From positions 169,437-233,436 of the forward strand of contig JAAXHH010000129.1 of the NCBI GenBank assembly GCA_012270975.1: DNA of 64,000 nt. The letters are read 5' to 3'. How positions within the stretch are numbered: position 1 is the first letter of the stretch; every line of letters starts with the position of its first letter. Origin of the DNA: Candidatus Latescibacterota bacterium (GTDB lineage Bacteria; JAAXHH01). Of the stretch, positions 1 through 9,226 are shown piece by piece. The position numbers and the translations under genes were made by a program. Under the pieces are notes generated by a model. That model worked only from the letters and a program-made list of their open reading frames with translations. It did no database searches and was not told the origin of the DNA.

Positions 1-1025
1 ATGTAGGTGATTTCATAATTGTCCGGCCTGGCGCCGTACTGTTCGATATGATTGCTCCGCGTTTCCAGCGGTTTCACGTCGTTATCCGGAAGGACGGACG
101 CGTCCGAGTGCACGACCGTGTGGTTGTGGAGTTCGCTCTCGTAGCGTATCGACGACAGAATGTAACGCTCCAGGAACGTGGGACGGTCAAGCATCATCAG
201 GGTCTGGTTCGCATTGCACGCGAAGACCACTTCATCGAATGTCTCCTCCACGCCGTCGAGATCCGCGACTACGACGCTGGCTGACCGGCGATACACTTTT
301 CGAACGGGCCGGTTGAGGTAGATCCTGTCCCGGAATCCGGCCGACAGGTTTTCATAGATTCGACGCGTGCCCTGGTCCCACGTCTGCATGGGCGTCGCGC
401 ATTCGATGTCGAAGAACTCCAGGTACCTGGCGAATAGAGCCGCCGGCATGTCGAACACGTTCGTGGCCATGAGGAAATTGACGAACATGGGCTTCAGGAT
501 CTTGTACCTGAAGTCTCCGGAAAACCCGCCCAGGTTGAGCACCGTCCTCATGGTGATGTAATTGAAGGGGTTGAGGGCGTTCAGCAGTCTCGACCGGGAA
601 CGGGTCAGCCGGCCGAACCAGTGCAGACGCTTCAGGACCCGCTGGAACCTGGCGATCTCGGGCTGCAGTTGGCGTCTGATGTCGGAGTCGAAATCGTGGG
701 CGTAAACCCGGCCGTGGTATTTCACGCTGTAATTGAACCGGGTATCGAGTAATTCGATGCCGAACTGGCGCATCAACAACAGGATGTGGTGATATACAGA
801 CGGTATCAGCGCGGTGACGGATATGTCGAATGGAACGGTGCTGCCGTCATCCTGCGGCATGTCGGCGGTAATCGCGTTTCCGCCGACCTGATCCCGGGCC
901 TCGAACAGCCGGAAATCAAACCGGTCCGGGTGTTGATGCAGTGCCCACGCGGCCCCGAGCCCGGATACCCCGCCTCCGACAATGGCTATTCTCCGCGGTC
1001 TTACGCCATTCCGACCGGTTGCCAT
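1..1025 (-). CDS. NAD/FAD-binding amine-oxidase-like protein (COG2907 type), 3' end off window
   Basis: Flavin-dependent oxidoreductase of unknown substrate. The reading frame is open from an ATG at 1025 to the window edge, giving 341 residues of an incomplete protein. Residues 13-24 carry the dinucleotide-binding motif GGGVSGLGAAW, followed about 20 residues later by an acidic residue in LFEARDQVGGNA, the classic Rossmann FAD signature of the amine oxidase fold. Further on, FDEVVFACNANQTLMML and the NHTVVHSDASVLP stretch match the predicted NAD/FAD-binding proteins often found next to cyclopropane-fatty-acid synthase genes. AAAGGA lies 7 bases before the ATG. It follows hyuB by 49 bases on the same strand, so it could be the last gene of that operon or the first of a separate lipid-related one. 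The family call is fairly safe; the reaction is not known. Confidence 0.8.
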   Translation of the reverse strand, partial: MATGRNGVRPRRIAIVGGGVSGLGAAWALHQHPDRFDFRLFEARDQVGGNAITADMPQDDGSTVPFDISVTALIPSVYHHILLLMRQFGIELLDTRFNYSVKYHGRVYAHDFDSDIRRQLQPEIARFQRVLKRLHWFGRLTRSRSRLLNALNPFNYITMRTVLNLGGFSGDFRYKILKPMFVNFLMATNVFDMPAALFARYLEFFDIECATPMQTWDQGTRRIYENLSAGFRDRIYLNRPVRKVYRRSASVVVADLDGVEETFDEVVFACNANQTLMMLDRPTFLERYILSSIRYESELHNHTVVHSDASVLPDNDVKPLETRSNHIEQYGARPDNYEITY

Positions 1026-1074
1026 CCCCGCATCCTTTATTCGGACTCGCCTGAAACCGGCCGGCCAGATCCCA

Positions 1075-2766
1075 TCAGCCTGCTGGTTTCCGGTCCTTCA
1101 CATAACGGTAGTGTTCGCCCGCCCTATCCGGACTTACGAGTTCGTTCCGGACGTCCTCCCGAACCTTCGTCCGGTCTCGCTCCGTCGGGTCGCCCCAGCC
1201 TCCGCCTCCGGGTGTTTCGATCCGCAGGACGTCGTTTTCATACAGTTCGGTATGAGTCTTGGTGGGTATTTCCCTCACGCGCCCTTCGGAGTCGATGACA
1301 TAACAGTGGGCGCCCGTCGCATTCCCACCGCCTTCGAGTCCCCAAGGGGTGAACCTGCGGCGGTCGGAGCCCAGCGTGATGACGGTGCGTTCACCCAGGC
1401 ACTTCAGTTCCCGCATCATCCCGCAGCCGCCGCGCTGGCGTCCCGGTCCCTCGGTGTCCGGGATCAGGCCGTACCGTTCGACCCGGAGCGGATAGGTGCG
1501 TTCCATGATCTCGACCGGCGCGTTCCGGGTGTTGGTGAGGTGGGTGTGCACGCCGTCCTCGCCGTCGAGGTCGGACATGGCGCCCTGCCCGCCCGCGTAG
1601 GTTTCCACGTAGTTGTAGTAATCCCCCGTGCCCGGATCGATCCCGCCGATGTTGACCAGGTTCATCTCCCCGCTGCAGGCGGCGCACACCCGGTCGGGCG
1701 CGGCCTGGTACAGCGCGCCCATCAGCACGTCCACGACCCGCTGGTCCGTCAGGATGTTGGCATTGCCGATGGCCGCGGGGTAGGTGGCCTGGAGAATGGA
1801 GCCCTCGGGCGCATAGATGTCCAGAGGCCGGTACGCTCCGGCGCAAGCCGGCAGGTCCGGATCGATCACCGCCTTGCACACGTAGCTGATGCAGGAAGCG
1901 GCCGCGGGCAGCCGCGCGTTCAGAGGGCCCAGGACCTGGTCGCTGCACCCCGAGAAATCCGCACGCAGCTCGTCCCCGGATATGGTCAGAGTGACCGCGA
2001 TCTTCACCGGCGCATCGGAGACGCCGTCGTCGTCCAGGTAGTCTTCGAAAGCGTACTCGCCGTCGGGCAGTGACCGGATGCCCGCGCGCATCCGCCGTTC
2101 GGCGTAGTCCTGGATCTCGTCCATGTAACGTATGACTTCATCTGGAGATTCCCGGGACATGAGGTCGCTCACCCGCTGCTGGCCGATCTGGGCGCAGGCG
2201 AACTGCGCCATGAGGTCGCCCCGCACCTCGTACTGCGTCCGCACGTTCTGGTTGATCAGCCGGTAGATCTCTTCGTCGAGCCGTCCCCCCTTGAAAATGG
2301 GCAGCGGCGGGATCTGCAGGCCTTCCTGGTAGATCTCCGTCACCCCGAAGGGCATGCTGCCGGGCGCGAATCCGCCCATGTCCACGTGATGGGCGGTGGA
2401 TGCCGCCAGCGCGACCGGGCGATGCTCGTGGAAAATAGCGGATACCAGGGAAACATCCGGCAGATGACCCGGCCCCTCGGGGTAGGGCAGGTTCGTGATG
2501 TAGACGTCGCCGGGCTTCATGGCCGAGACGGGATAGGCTTCCAGGACGGACCTGACCACCCCGGGCATCACGCCCAGGTGCAGGGGAACGCCCGACTCGG
2601 CCTGGGCCAGGATCTCACCGGAAGGTTGCACGATGGCCGCGGAGCAGTCGCGCCGGTCCTTGATATTGGTGGAGTAGCTGGTGCGGATCAGTGCGGCGCA
2701 CATTTCTTCCGCGATGCCGGTCCACCGGTTGCGCATCAGTTCCAGGGTGATGGGGTCGGTGTTCAT
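1075..2766 (-). CDS. hyuB: Hydantoinase B / acetophenone carboxylase-type subunit (HyuB)
   Basis: Beta subunit of the HyuA/HyuB (hydantoinase/oxoprolinase/acetone-carboxylase) family, which hydrolyses or carboxylates small substrates with ATP used by the HyuA partner. The 563-residue product opens MNTDPITLELMRNRW, the normal HyuB start, and carries family landmarks such as STNIKDRRDCSAAI, ITNLPYPEGPGHLPDV and HVDMGGFAPGSMP. An in-frame ATG 36 bases upstream would lie inside hyuA, so I take the ATG at 2766, which overlaps the hyuA stop as ATGA and implies translational coupling. The length is normal for the family. The substrate cannot be read from sequence: hydantoins, 5-oxoproline, ketones and others are all possible. 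Confidence 0.88.
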   Translation of the reverse strand: MNTDPITLELMRNRWTGIAEEMCAALIRTSYSTNIKDRRDCSAAIVQPSGEILAQAESGVPLHLGVMPGVVRSVLEAYPVSAMKPGDVYITNLPYPEGPGHLPDVSLVSAIFHEHRPVALAASTAHHVDMGGFAPGSMPFGVTEIYQEGLQIPPLPIFKGGRLDEEIYRLINQNVRTQYEVRGDLMAQFACAQIGQQRVSDLMSRESPDEVIRYMDEIQDYAERRMRAGIRSLPDGEYAFEDYLDDDGVSDAPVKIAVTLTISGDELRADFSGCSDQVLGPLNARLPAAASCISYVCKAVIDPDLPACAGAYRPLDIYAPEGSILQATYPAAIGNANILTDQRVVDVLMGALYQAAPDRVCAACSGEMNLVNIGGIDPGTGDYYNYVETYAGGQGAMSDLDGEDGVHTHLTNTRNAPVEIMERTYPLRVERYGLIPDTEGPGRQRGGCGMMRELKCLGERTVITLGSDRRRFTPWGLEGGGNATGAHCYVIDSEGRVREIPTKTHTELYENDVLRIETPGGGGWGDPTERDRTKVREDVRNELVSPDRAGEHYRYVKDRKPAG

Positions 2767-4805
2767 GCCGTATCCAGCCCGGTTATGGCGATCTGTTCCC
2801 ATGCATCGATAAACGCGTGCTGAGCGGGTCCGATCAGCGTCGTGGAATCGAGCTGTTCTATGACGGCCGGACCGTCGAATTGCTGGCCCGGGTGCAAACC
2901 GTTTCTGTTATAGAAGGGCGTGTCGATCCAGTCTCCACTGAAGTAGACGGGGCGAGTCGAATGAGATGCGGGCGGTTCCGATACGGTGCGTGCCGCAGGT
3001 CTGCGCTGGTCGTCCGCGATCGGCAGTTCCGCGGAGACCCAGACGTTGACGAGTTGAACCCGCTGGTCGCGCCGGGCGAATCCGTACTGGCGTTCGTGTT
3101 CGACATGAAAGGCCGATTCGAGGGATGGCAGGTCGATCGGACCGTCTGGCAGGTCGATCGGTAGGTCGTATCCCTGTCCCGAGTACCTGAGTCCGGCCCG
3201 CCGACTGATAACCGGCTTCTTGCCCTCTGTCGAGGTCGAGAGGTCTCCTATCGCTTGCCCGGCCAGGTTTTCCAGCATCTTCTCGAATGCTTCTGCCTCA
3301 ATCCGGTCCAGCAGTTCCACGTGGGTCTGGATCCGGTCCGTCCGCAGGTTCGAAAAAACCAGGCCCTCGGCCGAGGCGACCCCGGGAGCGAGCGGTATGA
3401 TCACGTCGTGTATGCCCAGTTCCCGGGCGAGTTCGGCGCCGTGAAGCGGTCCCGCGCCTCCGAAGGGTACCAGGGCGAAGAGGCGGGGATCGTATCCCCG
3501 CTCCACGGTGAGCTTGCGGATGGCCGCCGTCATGGAGGCGTTGATGACCCGGATTATGCCTTCGGCGGCCTCTTCTACCGTGCACTGCAACTGCGCTGCG
3601 ATCTTCTCCTCGATCACCCGCCGTGAGGCCGACGAGTCCAGGGTGATGGCCCCCCCCAGCAGGCCGTTCGTCGAGAGACGGCCCAGCACGAGGTTCGCGT
3701 CCGTCACGGTGGGTTCGGTACCGCCGGTCTGGTAGCAGGCGGGACCCGGCTCCGCCCCTGCCGATTGCGGCCCCACCCGCAGGGCGCCGCCCGAATCGAT
3801 CCATGCGATGCTTCCGCCCCCCGCGCCGATCGTGTGGATGTCCATCATGGGTGCTTTCAGGGCAAGGCCGTCGATCTCCGCGTTCTTCGCGAAGGCGATG
3901 GCGCCTTCGTGAATCATGGCCACGTCAAAGCTCGTGCCTCCCATGTCGGCCGTTATAAGGTTGGGACGGTCTAGCCGTCGGCCGATTTCCACACCGGCCA
4001 CAACGCCGCCGGCAGGCCCCGACAGGATCGTATGCACGCAGTGATCCGCGGCCTGCCCGGCCGAAGTGACTCCGCCGTTTGATTTCATGACGTACAGCGG
4101 TGCCGCGACGGACGACTCGGACAGGGCATCGTTCACCCGCTTGAGGTAATTCGACATCACCGGCTGTACGTAGGCGTTCATGGCACAGGTACTGAACCGT
4201 TCGTATTCGCCTTCTTCCCGGCTCATTTCGGAGGAGAGACAGACGGTGACGTCCGGCAGAGCCTGCCGCAACACGTTGCCGACCGACCGCTCGTGACCTG
4301 GATCGATGTGGCTGTGGAGGAATCCGACGCCGACCGCTTCGATGCCTTCCGTCCTGAGTGCCGCCACCAGCTCGTCCAACCGATCGCGATCGACGTGAAG
4401 CGCTTCCGATCCGTCATGCAGAATCCGTTCCGGAAGCTCGTACCGCAGAGACCGGGGTACGAGGGCGGGCGTTCGCCGGATCCGCATGTTGTACAGGTGG
4501 GGCCGGTCCTGCCGCTGAATGTGGAGCACGTCCCGGAATCCGGCCGTGGTGATGAAGGCCGTCCGGGCGCCGCGCCGTTGCAGGATGGTGTTCGTAGCCA
4601 CCGTGGTGCCGTGTATTAGGAACAGGATTTCCGCGTTCGCGACGCCGGCCCTGGCGACGAGTCCCCTGACTCCGTCCACCAGCGCCCGGCTCGGATCGGC
4701 CGGCGTGCTCGGCACCTTGTGGAATACCAGGCGGCCAGTGTCGGGATCGGACAGGACGAGATCGGTAAACGTGCCGCCCGTGTCTATGGCGATGCGAACG
4801 CTCAT
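2763..4805 (-). CDS. hyuA: Hydantoinase A / oxoprolinase-type ATP-dependent subunit (HyuA)
   Basis: ATP-using subunit paired with HyuB; together they act in the cytoplasm on an unidentified cyclic amide or ketone. The 680 residues show the actin/hexokinase-like phosphate-1 motif at the very N-terminus (AIDTGGTFTDLVLSD), the second nucleotide motif ADMGGTSFDVAMI mid-protein, the LSGPAGGVVAGVEIG stretch, and FGGAGPLHGAELARELG near residue 460. These are standard for N-methylhydantoinase A proteins, and the length is typical. The start lies only 6 bases after the upstream dehydrogenase stop with no clear Shine-Dalgarno, so translation is probably coupled. The stop overlaps the hyuB start by 4 bases. 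Confidence 0.9.
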   Translation of the reverse strand: MSVRIAIDTGGTFTDLVLSDPDTGRLVFHKVPSTPADPSRALVDGVRGLVARAGVANAEILFLIHGTTVATNTILQRRGARTAFITTAGFRDVLHIQRQDRPHLYNMRIRRTPALVPRSLRYELPERILHDGSEALHVDRDRLDELVAALRTEGIEAVGVGFLHSHIDPGHERSVGNVLRQALPDVTVCLSSEMSREEGEYERFSTCAMNAYVQPVMSNYLKRVNDALSESSVAAPLYVMKSNGGVTSAGQAADHCVHTILSGPAGGVVAGVEIGRRLDRPNLITADMGGTSFDVAMIHEGAIAFAKNAEIDGLALKAPMMDIHTIGAGGGSIAWIDSGGALRVGPQSAGAEPGPACYQTGGTEPTVTDANLVLGRLSTNGLLGGAITLDSSASRRVIEEKIAAQLQCTVEEAAEGIIRVINASMTAAIRKLTVERGYDPRLFALVPFGGAGPLHGAELARELGIHDVIIPLAPGVASAEGLVFSNLRTDRIQTHVELLDRIEAEAFEKMLENLAGQAIGDLSTSTEGKKPVISRRAGLRYSGQGYDLPIDLPDGPIDLPSLESAFHVEHERQYGFARRDQRVQLVNVWVSAELPIADDQRRPAARTVSEPPASHSTRPVYFSGDWIDTPFYNRNGLHPGQQFDGPAVIEQLDSTTLIGPAQHAFIDAWEQIAITGLDTA

Positions 4806-4811
4806 GGCAGG

Positions 4812-5870
4812 TTATACCGTGTTTTCGTCCAGCGGAAAATCGATACGTACGTTGCCATGCTTCTGCGAGGCGAGAAACCCCAGGATAATTTCCAGGGTGT
4901 CCCGGGCTGCCCGGGGCGGAGAAATGGTCTCGCCGCCGTTTTCCATGACGTGTACGAGATCCCGGATAGCCGCCACGGAGTAATAGTGGGTCGGCCCCTT
5001 CGGCGCGACGGTCTGGATGCCGTTTCCGGTATCGAGCTCGTAGTAGTCCTCGTGGACGAACATCCATCCGTCGGTGCCGTCCAATTGGTATCCTCCCCGG
5101 CATTCCCTGCCCTTCGAACCGTTGTATAAAGCCCGCACGCCATTCTTGAAATGGATGTAGCCGGAGCAGCCCGGTTCCAGGTCCGCATTCCTGCCGCCGT
5201 CGCCCTGGTAGGGCCAGTAGTCTTCGTAGCCTTCGTCGAGTTCGGCGAAAACCCACGCGGGTTCAGATCCCGCGAGATAGCAGGTCATGTCGATCATGTG
5301 CGTGCCGTTTCGGAAAAGAATCGCCCGGGGGCCGCCGAAGTTCAGCACGATGCGTTTCAACTCGCCGATCGCGCCTTCGTCGAGCAGCTTCTTGACTTCC
5401 CGGTATACCGCTCCCCATCGCCGGGTGTGGTTGATATTCATCGGCACGTTCCGGCTTTCCACCGCGGCGATCATGCGGTCGGCGTCCGCCAGCGAGGTCG
5501 CAATCGGTTTTTCGCAATATATGCCCCGGACGCCGGCGGCGACGCCGTCCACGACGATGTCCGCGTGCCGGTGGTCCGATGTCACCACACTCAGTATATC
5601 GGGTTTGCAGGCTTCAAGCATCTCCGTGTAGTCGGTATATCCCCGCAGACCCGGGAAGGTACCCGTCCAATCTCTGAGGGTGTCCTGCAGGAGGTCTTCC
5701 TTCAGGTCACAGACGCCGACCACCTCTGTATACGGCAGGAGGGCATAGGCCGGCACATGGCGGTTGGGCATTTCATGGCCCATTCCGTGGTCACCGTCGA
5801 CCGGGGGACTTCCCGCCCCGATGCCGCTCAAGCCCACCACACAGGCCCTGTACATACGATTGTCAGCCAT
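4812..5870 (-). CDS. Gfo/Idh/MocA family NAD(P)-dependent oxidoreductase
   Basis: Cytoplasmic dehydrogenase of 352 residues, probably acting on a sugar, inositol or related polyol. The N-terminal Rossmann domain begins at VVGLSGIGAGSP; the cofactor/catalytic motif EKPIATSL and the following NINHTRRW stretch are those of the Gfo/Idh/MocA family, and the C-terminal half is the usual substrate-binding alpha/beta domain. AAAGGA sits 5 bases before the ATG. It is followed closely by hyuA (6-base gap) and preceded by an enolase-superfamily gene, so it is part of the minus-strand catabolic operon. Substrate is unknown. Confidence 0.85.
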   Translation of the reverse strand: MADNRMYRACVVGLSGIGAGSPPVDGDHGMGHEMPNRHVPAYALLPYTEVVGVCDLKEDLLQDTLRDWTGTFPGLRGYTDYTEMLEACKPDILSVVTSDHRHADIVVDGVAAGVRGIYCEKPIATSLADADRMIAAVESRNVPMNINHTRRWGAVYREVKKLLDEGAIGELKRIVLNFGGPRAILFRNGTHMIDMTCYLAGSEPAWVFAELDEGYEDYWPYQGDGGRNADLEPGCSGYIHFKNGVRALYNGSKGRECRGGYQLDGTDGWMFVHEDYYELDTGNGIQTVAPKGPTHYYSVAAIRDLVHVMENGGETISPPRAARDTLEIILGFLASQKHGNVRIDFPLDENTV

Positions 5871-5972
5871 GGCTGTCCTTTCTGTGGTTTAGTAGTGCTC
5901 CAGGGGAGGTGCTACACGCGTTTAATCACGTTCGCCATTCGTTACGTACCGGTCATTACTATGTTCGGTCGT

Positions 5973-5990
5973 GCGTAACGGCCGTTACGC
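5973..5990. repeat. Perfect 18-bp palindrome at the end of the enolase-like gene
   Basis: The sequence GCGTAACGGCCGTTACGC is a perfect inverted repeat covering the stop codon of the enolase-superfamily gene. Its half-site GTTACG occurs again at 5941-5946, so three copies lie within 50 bases in the 114-base gap before the Gfo/Idh gene. There is no T-run, so it is not a typical intrinsic terminator. A regulator-binding site for the downstream part of the operon is my inference. Confidence 0.4.
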
Positions 5991-7100
5991 GTCCTTCCAC
6001 CGCTCGACCTGCGCTTCATCCAGGGTGACGCCGAGCCCCGGCCCATCGGGTACCTTCGCGGTGACCGGACCGAGTTCCAGCGGCGTCTCGATCATATCGC
6101 CTTCGTGGTACAGCGGGCCGAGCAGGTCGCCGGGATAGGTCTCGCTGTCGATGGCCTCCACGCTGGCCGCCACGTGGAGCATGGCCGCCGTGCCGATCCC
6201 CAGTTCGAGGTTGCTGCCCATGTGACATCGCATGCCCGCCGCCCTGGCCACGGACGAGATGCCCAGCGTCTGGCCGATGCCCCCGTTCTTTCCCGGATAT
6301 ACGCTGATGATGTCCGCGGACCGGCGCAGGGCCGTCTGCATGGCATCGTACAGCGTGAAGACGCTCTCGTCGGCCATGAGGGGGATGGTCGTGCCCGTTC
6401 GGATCAGGGCCGCTTCATCGTCGAACTGCGGTGCGGAGGGCTGTTCCGCGAACAGAATATCCAGCGGTTCGAGGAGATGCAGCATGCGTCGCGCTACGGC
6501 CGGCGGCCATCCGCAGTTCGCGTCGATCCCTATCCTGATTTCGGGGCCGGCCAGCGCCCGTATTGCGCGTACACGCTCCAGGTCCTCCCCGGGGTCCAGG
6601 CCGACTTTGACCTTGAGGCACTGTACGCCCCATTGGAGGAACTTTTCCGCCAGTGCAACGGAAGTCGGCACATCGAAGGCGCCGACTACCATCTTCATGG
6701 GGATCTCCCGCCGGACCTTACCGCCAAGTAGCTGGTAGAGCGGCTTGCCCGCGCTTTTGCCGGCCAGGTCCCACAGCGCCATCTCCACGCCCGCCTTGGT
6801 AAATGGGTTCAGCTTGATGACCTCGTCCATGACGCCGCAGAGCCGGTTCACGTCCGCCGGATCCTCGCCCTTCAGCGCGGGATCCACCAGGTCCCGTACC
6901 GCGGTCGAACAGGACGCGGACGTTTCACCGCTCCAGCGCGGAGCGACCGTGGCCTCACCCAGCCCGGTCAACCCCTCGTCCGTGTGAATACGGAGGATGA
7001 CATAAGGAGAGACGATATGTTCGCCATGGGCGGTTTTCGTGGTCATGCCCTGCTTCAGCGGCACTTCGATGGGAATGGCTTCCACCCGGGATATCTTCAT
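5985..7100 (-). CDS. Enolase-superfamily enzyme, muconate-lactonizing (MLE) subgroup type
   Basis: Cytoplasmic Mg-dependent enzyme of 371 residues that would abstract a proton alpha to a carboxylate (cycloisomerase, dehydratase, epimerase or o-succinylbenzoate-synthase-like). It has the N-terminal capping domain followed by the barrel. The base motif KVKVG lies near residue 163, and the metal ligands fall in IGIDANCGW, LFAEQPSAP and LMADESVFT. The opposite-face lysine is in YPGKNGGIGQ. This K-x-K plus K layout is the muconate-lactonizing subgroup, not the mandelate racemase histidine type. GGAG lies 6 bases before the ATG. It sits between the aldolase and the Gfo/Idh gene in the operon. The substrate is probably an acid sugar or dipeptide-like acid; sequence alone does not decide. 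Confidence 0.87.
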   Translation of the reverse strand: MKISRVEAIPIEVPLKQGMTTKTAHGEHIVSPYVILRIHTDEGLTGLGEATVAPRWSGETSASCSTAVRDLVDPALKGEDPADVNRLCGVMDEVIKLNPFTKAGVEMALWDLAGKSAGKPLYQLLGGKVRREIPMKMVVGAFDVPTSVALAEKFLQWGVQCLKVKVGLDPGEDLERVRAIRALAGPEIRIGIDANCGWPPAVARRMLHLLEPLDILFAEQPSAPQFDDEAALIRTGTTIPLMADESVFTLYDAMQTALRRSADIISVYPGKNGGIGQTLGISSVARAAGMRCHMGSNLELGIGTAAMLHVAASVEAIDSETYPGDLLGPLYHEGDMIETPLELGPVTAKVPDGPGLGVTLDEAQVERWKDA

Positions 7101-7147
7101 GTTCTACTCCGTTTACGTTGGATGAAATCAGGCATTGCGAACAAGGG

Positions 7148-8209
7148 TCATCTCAACCACTCGTGCAGATGTTCGGCGACAAACTGATCGTCGTTCAGAT
7201 CGGGGTAAGCGCGGTATACCCGGTCTATTTCCTCGAATTGGCCGGGCGAAAGGGTCTCATCCGGATTAAGACACCAGGTTCCCTCGAGCAGTCCCTGTCG
7301 TCGCAGCACCTCGTGGATGCCGGAAATACACCCGGCAAACGCGTGGGCCGGATCGAAGAAGGCCGCGTTGCAGTCCGTGACTTCGATGGCGCGCGTCAAC
7401 AGGTGCTGAGGCACGGGTCCACCAGTGGACGTGGCAGCGTGACACGCGTTCAGCATCTCCACCGCTCCTTTCGTCCAAACCGCCCAGTGGCCCAGCAGCC
7501 CGCCTTTAAAACGAACCGACCTGCGCGAATCGCCGCATTGAAACGCGTGTTCCGTCAGGAGATCCACTACGATGTTGTCGTCGTTGCCGGTATAGAGCGT
7601 GATGTCTTCATGCCTGCCCGATTCGGCCAGCGCCCGTATGACGTCCAGCGTGTGGTACCGGTTGAACGCAGCGATCTTGATGGCTACGACGCCTTCCAGC
7701 TCGACGAACCGTCGCCAGAAACCGTAACTCAGCAGGAGTCCGCCGACGGCGGGCTGCAGGTAGAAACCCATGACGGGGATGATTGCCGCCACGGCCCGGC
7801 AGTGCGAGATGAGTTCGTCGTCTGTCGCGCCCTTCATGGCGGTCAGACTGAGCAGGCCCGCATGGTAGCCGAGGGATCTAGCCGCCTCGGCCTCCCCGAC
7901 CGCCTGCCCTGTCCGGCCGCAGATCCCGGCGATTCGGATGAAATCCGCCGGCGCCTCCCGGTCCATGACATCCGCGGCCAATCCGAGTACCGGTTCGTAG
8001 AGTCCATACGCCGGATCCCGGATTTCAAACTGCGTCGTGTGAACGCCTACGGCGAGCCCACCGGCGCCAGCCGCGATGTAGTAGCGCGAAAGGGCTCGTT
8101 GGCGGCGCTCATCCAACTGCCGCTCCGCCGTGACCGCCAGGGGATGGGCGGGGATCACTACGCCTTGCCGCAGGGCTTTTCTGACGGAAGGCGGCATTAC
8201 CTCATTCAT
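7148..8209 (-). CDS. Dihydrodipicolinate synthase (DapA) family aldolase/lyase
   Basis: Class I aldolase-type enzyme of 353 residues, expected to form a Schiff base with a keto acid. The barrel core shows PVMGFYLQPAVGG, which provides the conserved tyrosine, and the Schiff-base lysine in AIKIAAFNRYHT about 30 residues later. TGNDDNIV and FKGGLLGHWA follow as in other members. It is longer than true DapA (about 290 residues) and lies in a catabolic operon away from lysine genes, so a role cleaving or forming a keto-acid intermediate is more likely than lysine biosynthesis. It starts 3 bases after the epimerase stop, so translation is probably coupled. Confidence 0.82.
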   Translation of the reverse strand: MNEVMPPSVRKALRQGVVIPAHPLAVTAERQLDERRQRALSRYYIAAGAGGLAVGVHTTQFEIRDPAYGLYEPVLGLAADVMDREAPADFIRIAGICGRTGQAVGEAEAARSLGYHAGLLSLTAMKGATDDELISHCRAVAAIIPVMGFYLQPAVGGLLLSYGFWRRFVELEGVVAIKIAAFNRYHTLDVIRALAESGRHEDITLYTGNDDNIVVDLLTEHAFQCGDSRRSVRFKGGLLGHWAVWTKGAVEMLNACHAATSTGGPVPQHLLTRAIEVTDCNAAFFDPAHAFAGCISGIHEVLRRQGLLEGTWCLNPDETLSPGQFEEIDRVYRAYPDLNDDQFVAEHLHEWLR

Positions 8210-8212
8210 AGC

Positions 8213-9226
8213 TCAGAAGCTCCCGGTGCGCGATTCATACCCCGTGGGCTTGTCCAGGCTGCGCCCCCCGGTACGGATCCAGTGGGCTACCCAGTCAACG
8301 ATCTGATCAACAGCTGTTTCCGGTCTGCCCAGCTTGTCAAACAACCTGGCGGCGTTACCCAGCAGGGCGGTGTCGCTTTCCTTGCCTTCCAGACGAGGCT
8401 CCCGGTCCAGCCTTCGGCCCAGCGAAGCAGCAAGTTCCCGGACGGAAAGCACATCCGGGCCCGTCATGTTCAGGATCGTGGCGGGACTGCTGCAGAGGCG
8501 AAACATGCGCGCCAGGTAGCTGTTCGCGTCTCCTTGCCAGATCTGGTTCACGTGCCCCATGGAAAGATCGATCGGAGCGCCGTCCAGGACCTTTCTGCCC
8601 AGATCGTGAATGATTCCATACCGCAGTTCCGTCGCGTAGAACAGCCGGACGATGAGCAACCGGGTACCCTGTTCGAGACACAGGTGTTCGGCGATGCGTT
8701 CCCCGCCGAGACGCGATTGGGCATACTCGCCCACCGGTTCGGTCTCGCCGTCCTCGTCGGCGCCGCCGGCCGTGATCCGCGTATAGGCGTAAACGTTTCC
8801 GGAACTGACATAGATTATGCGCGACCTGGCATAGCGCCGCATGATCCGGCCCGGCAGCCAGGCGTTCATGGCCCATGTCCCCGGCGCGTTGCCCGTGGCG
8901 CCGAACTTGAATCCCGCGAGAAAGAGGACATTGGGTGCTTCCGGCAGACGGTCCACGTCCGATTCGTCCAGCAGGTCCGCTCCGACGGTTTCCACCCCCA
9001 CGCTTTCGAGGTGCGTCCTGACCCGCGCGTCACTGAACCGGGACACCCCGATCACGCGCCGGGCTCCGGCACGAACCAGGAGTTCCGCGAGGGTCGGTCC
9101 CATCTTTCCGCCAACGCCCAGGACCAGCACATCGCCGTCCAGTTCCGATACGGCCTGGACAACCGCCTGTGACGGAGTCGTCATGCGGTCGACGAGCATT
9201 TCCTCGCTCGTAATCAGATCAGCCAT
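8213..9226 (-). CDS. NAD-dependent epimerase/dehydratase family protein with YxxxR instead of YxxxK
   Basis: Extended short-chain dehydrogenase fold, 337 residues from the ATG at 9226; an ATG at 9238 is an alternative. The nucleotide-binding motif is GVGGKMG, and the strand-end serine is in IIYVSSGNVYAYT. The catalytic site reads YAQSR where the family has Tyr-x-x-x-Lys, so the general-base helper lysine is replaced by arginine. The protein ends with a normal substrate-binding region. The start overlaps the end of the upstream transglutaminase-like gene by 8 bases, marking a single transcript. It may be a nucleotide-sugar or small-substrate oxidoreductase with altered chemistry, or may have lost classic activity. 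Confidence 0.78.
   Translation of the reverse strand: MADLITSEEMLVDRMTTPSQAVVQAVSELDGDVLVLGVGGKMGPTLAELLVRAGARRVIGVSRFSDARVRTHLESVGVETVGADLLDESDVDRLPEAPNVLFLAGFKFGATGNAPGTWAMNAWLPGRIMRRYARSRIIYVSSGNVYAYTRITAGGADEDGETEPVGEYAQSRLGGERIAEHLCLEQGTRLLIVRLFYATELRYGIIHDLGRKVLDGAPIDLSMGHVNQIWQGDANSYLARMFRLCSSPATILNMTGPDVLSVRELAASLGRRLDREPRLEGKESDTALLGNAARLFDKLGRPETAVDQIVDWVAHWIRTGGRSLDKPTGYESRTGSF

Noticed and set aside
7118..9172. 684-codon open frame antisense to the aldolase and epimerase genes
   Set aside because: It is a GC-rich shadow frame; the opposite strand encodes two proteins with clear family motifs and start sites.
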